Shown piece after piece: positions 59,445-64,000 of a stretch of 64,000 bases of DNA. The position numbers and the translations under genes are program-made. Within the stretch, counting starts at the first letter, position 1, and every line of letters begins with the position of its first letter. The notes under the pieces were generated by a model, which was given only the letters and a program-made list of their open reading frames with translations, was not told where the DNA came from and did not search any database. This stretch comes from Dyadobacter sediminis (GTDB taxonomy: Bacteria > Bacteroidota > Bacteroidia > Cytophagales > Spirosomataceae). Location: NCBI RefSeq assembly GCF_005860765.1, contig NZ_VCEI01000029.1, positions 372,001-436,000 of the forward strand, written 5' to 3'.

Positions 59445-60709
59445 AACACTTCACCCAAACTTACAAACAGCCCTCTGGAACCTTTGGCGCCAAAGCCGTA
59501 ATCAATAGCGGCGTTAGCTCTGGATTTTTTATTCACTTTGATCCGCAGGCCCAACCCGCCGCCGGGAGCTACTTTGGTGAAGTTGTTTGAAGGATAATCA
59601 GATACGCTCTGCGCATTGCCGAAAACTACGCCGCCCAGCAGGCCGTTCCTTGTAATGGCAAAGCGGTATTCCGATTCGAGATACAAAAGGTTGAGACTTC
59701 GGAAACGTCCCTGAATGTAACCGCGTCCCAGATTGTTCGTCGGGTCCCAGCCTGTGCTTGGCAAATCCAGATAAGGCGGTTTGCCGCTCAGAGTAAGCCA
59801 GTTATAATTCCAGAAGGCTAATGTATTCTGGCTTCCTGCCGGAAGATTGATGTACTTGCGAATGTCTACAATTAACGATTGCCAGTTTGTGGTGCTTTTC
59901 AGGCGTTTCATGTTGGAACGGAACTGTATACTGGTATAAAACCCTTGTTCCGGATTAATGGAGTTCTTTCTGCTGTCGTATAGCAATGTGGCAACGGGGC
60001 CGGCAGAAACGGAAGTAGGCGGTAAACCGTATTCCTGAACATCCACATTTTTATCCTGCTCCTTTATGTTCCATCTTCGGTCGAACAAATACCCGACACC
60101 GATGAAAAATGATGTGCCGATTTCTTTAAGAACCGATTGATGCAGGCGAAGATGCGAATAATCGATTTTACTCGCATTGCTTATTTCTGTATTCGGCCCA
60201 AGTCCGTAAGTATCCTGCGGATATTTGAAAAAGCGCCAGTCAATCAGAATATTATAATCGTTGTTTTTTGTCCAGATATTGGCTTGTAAAGGCACAGTGA
60301 TCTGTTTGTACTGGGTATAAATGAAATTGGTGGTAATACTGGAAATCCTCGTTGTTTTTGGATTACTGGAATAAAAAGCACTGTTTACATTGATGGACCC
60401 GATAAAGCCGGAAGACAATGTATAACCAAAAGCAGGAATGATGGAAAATAAAAGTTTTCCCGTTTTTACGGTGGTATCTACTTTGGCAGGACTTTGCTTT
60501 TCCTTTTTCTTCAGTTGGCGAAGCACATCCATAATGTCTTTCTGTGCCACAACTTTTGCAATGGAATCCGCATTGTCCTCAGCGGTGTTTCCACTCGACT
60601 GTAAAGGGTGACCGTCAGCATTCAAGCCTGTGATTATCAGGTAAGTTATAAAGGTCAGTATGCCTGTAATCCTGAGGTTCAAGGGCGTTGTGTTTTCTGG
60701 TTCATACAA
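59441..60709 (-). CDS. BamA/TamA-like outer-membrane beta-barrel (surface antigen D15 family)
   Basis: The 422-residue protein has a signal-like N-terminus, then a barrel with FGYTLSSGFIGSINVNSAFYSS, GVGYLFDRRW, VATLLYDSRKNSINPEQGFYTSIQFR, GRGYIQGRFRSLNLLYLESEYRF and a final aromatic residue (LGEVF). It lacks POTRA domains, as in many stand-alone Bacteroidota members. The frame opens after an in-frame TAG with a TTG at 60709 as the only plausible start before the signal region. Confidence 0.85.
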   Translation of the reverse strand: MYEPENTTPLNLRITGILTFITYLIITGLNADGHPLQSSGNTAEDNADSIAKVVAQKDIMDVLRQLKKKEKQSPAKVDTTVKTGKLLFSIIPAFGYTLSSGFIGSINVNSAFYSSNPKTTRISSITTNFIYTQYKQITVPLQANIWTKNNDYNILIDWRFFKYPQDTYGLGPNTEISNASKIDYSHLRLHQSVLKEIGTSFFIGVGYLFDRRWNIKEQDKNVDVQEYGLPPTSVSAGPVATLLYDSRKNSINPEQGFYTSIQFRSNMKRLKSTTNWQSLIVDIRKYINLPAGSQNTLAFWNYNWLTLSGKPPYLDLPSTGWDPTNNLGRGYIQGRFRSLNLLYLESEYRFAITRNGLLGGVVFGNAQSVSDYPSNNFTKVAPGGGLGLRIKVNKKSRANAAIDYGFGAKGSRGLFVSLGEVF

Positions 60710-60743
60710 GTAAATAATTTTGTACTAAAATGATACCTGAGCA

Positions 60744-60781
60744 TAAAAAAAGCTGCCGGCATCATCAAGAAACCGGCAGCT
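60744..60781 (-). terminator. Terminator after icd
   Basis: On the minus strand AGCTGCCGG and CCGGCAGCT form a 9-bp G/C-rich stem followed by seven T, 19 bases past the icd stop. Confidence 0.88.
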
Positions 60782-60799
60782 CTTATTCTTCAATTATGA

Positions 60800-62014
60800 T
60801 TATTGCGCCAATGCAGCTTTCAGATTGGTATCAATAACTTCAAGGAATTCTTCGGTATAAAGATAATGGTCGCCGTGTTTCACATCATTTCCGTGAACAC
60901 CAATTGCCAGATCCTTTGTCATTTTACCACTTTCTACCGTTTCGATACACACTTTTTCAAGTGCATGGCAGAAATCGATCAATGGCTGGTTATTGTCCAG
61001 TTTTCCACGGAACGCGAGTCCGCGTGTCCATGCAAAGATAGAAGCAATCGGGTTGGTGGAAGTTGGTCTTCCTTTCTGATGCTCGCGATAGTGGCGCGTT
61101 ACCGTTCCGTGCGCTGCTTCCGCTTCCATTACCTTGCCATCGGGTGTCACCAGTACGGAAGTCATCAGACCCAGTGAGCCAAAGCCCTGCGCAACAGTAT
61201 CCGACTGAACGTCACCATCATAATTTTTACAAGCCCACACAAAGTTTCCTTCCCATTTCAATGCAGAAGCAACCATGTCATCGATCAGACGGTGCTCGTA
61301 ATGTACTTTTCCTGCATATTCCTGTTCGTATACTTCCTGGAAAATATCCTTGAAGCGGCCGTCGTATTTTTTAAGGATTGTATTTTTGGTTGAAAGGTAT
61401 AAAGGCCATCCTTTATCCATAGCAACGTTGAAGCAGGCATGTGCAAATCCGCGGATGGATTCGTCGATGTTGTACATTCCCATGGCAACACCCGCACCTT
61501 TGAACTGATACACTTCGTGCTCGATTACTTGTCCGTCTTCACCTTCGAATTTGATCGTCAGCTTGCCTTTTCCCGGAACAACAAAATCCGTAGCCTTGTA
61601 CTGATCGCCGAAAGCATGACGTCCTACGATAATCGGTGCAGTCCAGTTGGTAACCAGACGCGGTACGTTGCTCATGACGATCGGCTCGCGGAAAACGGTT
61701 CCGTCCAGAATGTTCCGGATTGTTCCGTTTGGCGATTTCCACATTTGTTTCAGATTGAACTCCTTAACGCGGTCTTCGTCCGGTGTAATCGTTGCGCATT
61801 TGATACCCACGCCATATTCCCTGATCGCATTGGCTGCATCAACTGTAACCTGGTCATTGGTTTCATCGCGGTATTCCACGCCCAGATCGTAGTATTTGAT
61901 ATCTACATCCAGATAAGGTAAAATCAGTTTTTCCTTGATAAATTTCCAGATGATCCGGGTCATTTCATCGCCATCCAGCTCTACAACGGGATTTTCAACT
62001 TTAATTTTGCTCAT
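60800..62014 (-). CDS. icd: NADP-dependent isocitrate dehydrogenase (eukaryote-like class)
   Basis: The 404-residue protein begins KVENPVVELDGDEMTRIIWKFIKEKLILPYLDVD and has MWKSPNGTIRNILDGTVFREPI, the substrate-binding loop typical of the cytosolic/mitochondrial NADP class. LEAAHGTVTRHYR-type sequence (EAEAAHGTVTRHYREHQ) near the C-terminus fits NADP preference. It oxidises isocitrate to 2-oxoglutarate in the TCA cycle. It is transcribed alone, divergent from the formyl-THF cyclo-ligase gene. Confidence 0.96.
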   Translation of the reverse strand: MSKIKVENPVVELDGDEMTRIIWKFIKEKLILPYLDVDIKYYDLGVEYRDETNDQVTVDAANAIREYGVGIKCATITPDEDRVKEFNLKQMWKSPNGTIRNILDGTVFREPIVMSNVPRLVTNWTAPIIVGRHAFGDQYKATDFVVPGKGKLTIKFEGEDGQVIEHEVYQFKGAGVAMGMYNIDESIRGFAHACFNVAMDKGWPLYLSTKNTILKKYDGRFKDIFQEVYEQEYAGKVHYEHRLIDDMVASALKWEGNFVWACKNYDGDVQSDTVAQGFGSLGLMTSVLVTPDGKVMEAEAAHGTVTRHYREHQKGRPTSTNPIASIFAWTRGLAFRGKLDNNQPLIDFCHALEKVCIETVESGKMTKDLAIGVHGNDVKHGDHYLYTEEFLEVIDTNLKAALAQ

Positions 62015-62129
62015 GTCCTAATTCTGTACAATAGTTAAAGATTTTGAAATCAGACCGTGAAAGTACGAACAATAGAATAAAAAGGCGAAATTTCCTCATC
62101 TTGCAAATCAAAAAAGACTGTTGTCTGCA

Positions 62130-62723
62130 ATGAACAAATCCGCTTTACGTCAGGAATTTCTGAATAAAAGAAAGCTTTTGACCAAAGAAGAAAAGGAAAA
62201 TTTTGATACACATATTACGGCAAATGTTGAAAAGTTCCTGATAAACAAGCCGTTCAGAAACATTCACACTTTTCTGCCACAACTTGATTCCGGAGAAATC
62301 GATACCTGGAAAATAATTTCTGTGATCCGCAAGTCTTTTCCGTCTATTCAAATTGCCGTTCCGTACATCATTCCGGGCACAAGGGAAATGGAGCATTTTC
62401 TGCTGGATGAACAAACCGAACTGATCACCAACCAATGGAAAATTCCCGAGCCAGACCCCATTGTTTCTAAAAAGATCAATCCGGAATCCATCGACGCGGT
62501 TCTGGTTCCGTTGCTTGCATTGGATGAAAGCGGATTTCGTGTCGGTTACGGAGGAGGTTATTACGACCGGTTTTTTACGAAATGCAGGCCGGATGTTGTC
62601 AGAATCGGACTGTCATTTTTTAAACCGGTAAAGGAAATTTCGGACAAAAATGAATTTGACATTCCACTGAACTTCTGCATTACGCCTTTTGAACTATACC
62701 AGTTTGAGCCGGAAAATGCCTGA
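62130..62723 (+). CDS. 5-formyltetrahydrofolate cyclo-ligase
   Basis: The protein has 197 residues from the ATG at 62130 (MNKSALRQEFLNKRKLL). ATP and folate motifs are visible: N-terminal KxxLRxxxLxxR-like pattern, VLVPLLALDESGFRVGYGGGYYDRFF, and RIGLSFFKPV. It converts 5-formyl-THF to 5,10-methenyl-THF and keeps the folate pool active. A TTG three codons upstream is less likely as a start. Confidence 0.93.
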   Translation: MNKSALRQEFLNKRKLLTKEEKENFDTHITANVEKFLINKPFRNIHTFLPQLDSGEIDTWKIISVIRKSFPSIQIAVPYIIPGTREMEHFLLDEQTELITNQWKIPEPDPIVSKKINPESIDAVLVPLLALDESGFRVGYGGGYYDRFFTKCRPDVVRIGLSFFKPVKEISDKNEFDIPLNFCITPFELYQFEPENA

Positions 62724-62815
62724 ACCTGTAAAACTGAAATGCTGAAATAGTGTGTTCAAAGCTGAATTTAAATACATTAATGATTTCAAAACGTCGTTCA
62801 TTCTAAAATTCATTG

Positions 62816-62823
62816 TAAATTTG
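62816..62823 (+). promoter_or_regulatory. asd: Probable -7 box ahead of asd
   Basis: TAAATTTG matches TAnnTTTG exactly, 68 bases before the start codon. Confidence 0.4.
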
Positions 62824-62891
62824 CGCCACTTTTCAGCCTTACCGAGGCAAAAAGTAATCATATTTTATCCATTTTTAATCTTAATGCAAGA

Positions 62892-63902
62892 ATGAAAATC
62901 GCAGTAGTAGGCGCTACCGGTCTGGTGGGCGGCGAAATCCTCAAAGTGCTCGAAGAGCGTAATTTCCCGGTAACAGAATTATTGGCTGTTGCATCCGAAA
63001 GATCAATAGGCAAGGAAGTTACATTCAAGGGTAAACAGATCAAGGTAATCGGATTTGAGGAAGCGATTGCATCCAAACCTGAAATTGCGATTTTTTCTGC
63101 TGGCGGAGGCACTTCATTAGCTTTGGCCCCAAGATTTGCAGAAGCTGGAATTACGGTTATTGACAATTCATCGGCATGGCGTATGGATCCGACCAAAAAA
63201 CTGGTTGTTCCGGAAATCAATGCCGGCGAACTGACAAAGGAAGATAAAATCATTGCAAATCCAAATTGCTCAACAATTCAGATGGTAGTGGTTCTGAATC
63301 CGCTGCATAAAAAATATAAAATCAAACGTGTGGTTGTTTCCACTTATCAATCGGTAACCGGAACCGGAAAAGCAGCCGTTGATCAGCTTTTTTCAGAACG
63401 TACCGGCGACCACAGCACAGAAAAAGTATATCCGCATCAGATCGACCTGAATGTATTGCCGCATATTGACGTGTTTCTTGACAATGGCTACACGAAGGAA
63501 GAAATGAAAATGACGAACGAAACCAAGAAAATCATGGGCGACGACAGCATTGCTGTTACCGCTACAACCGTTCGCATTCCAACCATCGGCGGCCATTCGG
63601 AAGCAGTCAATATTGAATTTGAAAATGAATTTGATCTGGATGAAGTTCGTCAGATTTTAAGCGAAGCAGAAGGCGTCATTATTCAGGATGATCCTAAAAA
63701 TGCCGTGTATCCGATGCCGCTTACTGCGCATGGGAAGGACGAAACTTTTGTAGGCCGCATCCGCCGCGACGAGTCGCAGCCAAAAACGCTTAATCTGTGG
63801 ATCGTAGCCGACAACCTTCGCAAAGGCGCTGCAACCAACACCGTTCAGATCGCCGAGTTTCTTGCAAAGCATGATCTTGTAGGCGCTACGCAGGAAGCTT
63901 AG
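62892..63902 (+). CDS. asd: Aspartate-semialdehyde dehydrogenase
   Basis: The 336-residue enzyme has the NADP loop GATGLVGGEIL (residues 7-17), the catalytic Cys126 in ANPNCSTIQM, SVTGTGKAAVDQL, and the active-site region ATTVRIPTIGGHSEAVNIEFE with its His. It makes aspartate semialdehyde for lysine, threonine and methionine, and so feeds threonine to ilvA. It stands alone and ends in a strong terminator. Confidence 0.96.
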   Translation: MKIAVVGATGLVGGEILKVLEERNFPVTELLAVASERSIGKEVTFKGKQIKVIGFEEAIASKPEIAIFSAGGGTSLALAPRFAEAGITVIDNSSAWRMDPTKKLVVPEINAGELTKEDKIIANPNCSTIQMVVVLNPLHKKYKIKRVVVSTYQSVTGTGKAAVDQLFSERTGDHSTEKVYPHQIDLNVLPHIDVFLDNGYTKEEMKMTNETKKIMGDDSIAVTATTVRIPTIGGHSEAVNIEFENEFDLDEVRQILSEAEGVIIQDDPKNAVYPMPLTAHGKDETFVGRIRRDESQPKTLNLWIVADNLRKGAATNTVQIAEFLAKHDLVGATQEA

Positions 63903-63919
63903 TTTTGAAAATATATTAT

Positions 63920-63954
63920 TAATTAAAAAAGCCGCTTAGCGGCTTTTTTAATTA
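63920..63954. terminator. Bidirectional terminator between asd and nuoD
   Basis: TAATTAAAAAAGCCGC and GCGGCTTTTTTAATTA form a 16-bp perfect stem with a TTA loop. The nuoD stop codon (63952-63954) lies inside its right arm. Confidence 0.92.
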
Positions 63955-64000
63955 GCGGTCTACTTCGCCCATTACAATATCAATCGATCCTATAATGGCA
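63952..64000 (-). CDS. nuoD: NADH-quinone oxidoreductase subunit D, C-terminal end (cut by window edge)
   Basis: The minus strand encodes AIIGSIDIVMGEVDR before a TAA at 63952-63954. The ending IDIVMGEVDR is characteristic of the 49-kDa/NuoD subunit of complex I, where the family ends in -GEVDR. Only 15 codons are visible, so the call rests on that tail alone. Confidence 0.82.
   Translation of the reverse strand, partial: AIIGSIDIVMGEVDR

Overview
The window is a stretch of bacterial chromosome that reads as Bacteroidota, most likely a Cytophagales member close to Dyadobacter or Spirosoma (inference from gene content; no marker gene was compared). Signs of this are a SusC/SusD pair, type IX secretion and gliding genes (PorP/SprF-like protein, a type B sorting domain protein, GldJ, GldG), a eukaryote-like NADP isocitrate dehydrogenase, and upstream boxes of the form TAnnTTTG, the -7 consensus of this phylum. 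No rRNA, tRNA, CRISPR array, prophage or intact insertion sequence was seen.

Layout. 1-12,487: a minus-strand branched-chain amino acid supercluster read right to left, ilvD-ilvB-ilvN-ilvC-ilvA then leuC-leuD-leuA (leuA cut by the window edge). A 17-residue Ile/Leu/Val/Thr-rich leader peptide and two mutually exclusive hairpins ahead of ilvD form a textbook attenuator. Between ilvA and leuC lies a 2.8 kb accessory insert: a MntA antitoxin, a twice-frameshifted HepT toxin, an outer-membrane-type protein flanked by two copies of an AraC-gene 5' fragment, and that AraC gene. 12,488-27,000: murQ, a NIPSNAP protein, a divergent PorP/T9SS pair, ruvB, a Nudix hydrolase, dihydroorotase, comF, gldJ and mfd. 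27,130-27,370: a cluster of REP-like palindromic units, then pnuC and an orphan barstar.

28,541-42,685: a carbohydrate locus on the minus strand, holding SusC, SusD, a DUF1549/DUF1553 cytochrome protein, a DUF1501 protein, rhamnose mutarotase, a DUF2231-cytochrome-LRR membrane protein and a secreted TIM-barrel isomerase. A phytanoyl-CoA dioxygenase and a divergent AraC regulator sit at its upstream end. 42,700-50,900: housekeeping genes (yraN, lipB, an exonuclease, rnr), a GxxExxY protein, a DUF1080 protein and gldG. 50,977-54,504: dnaN, then a BlaI/BlaR1-like pair behind three identical-architecture operators. 54,568-64,000: a PaaE-like reductase, aspartate aminotransferase, rtcB, a PIN toxin-antitoxin pair, a BamA-like barrel, icd, formyl-THF cyclo-ligase, asd and the 3' end of nuoD.

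The strongest non-gene signals are the ilv attenuator, the three TACGA-N6-TCGTA operators, the REP-like family with covarying arms, and the duplicated AraC fragment around a probable insertion.
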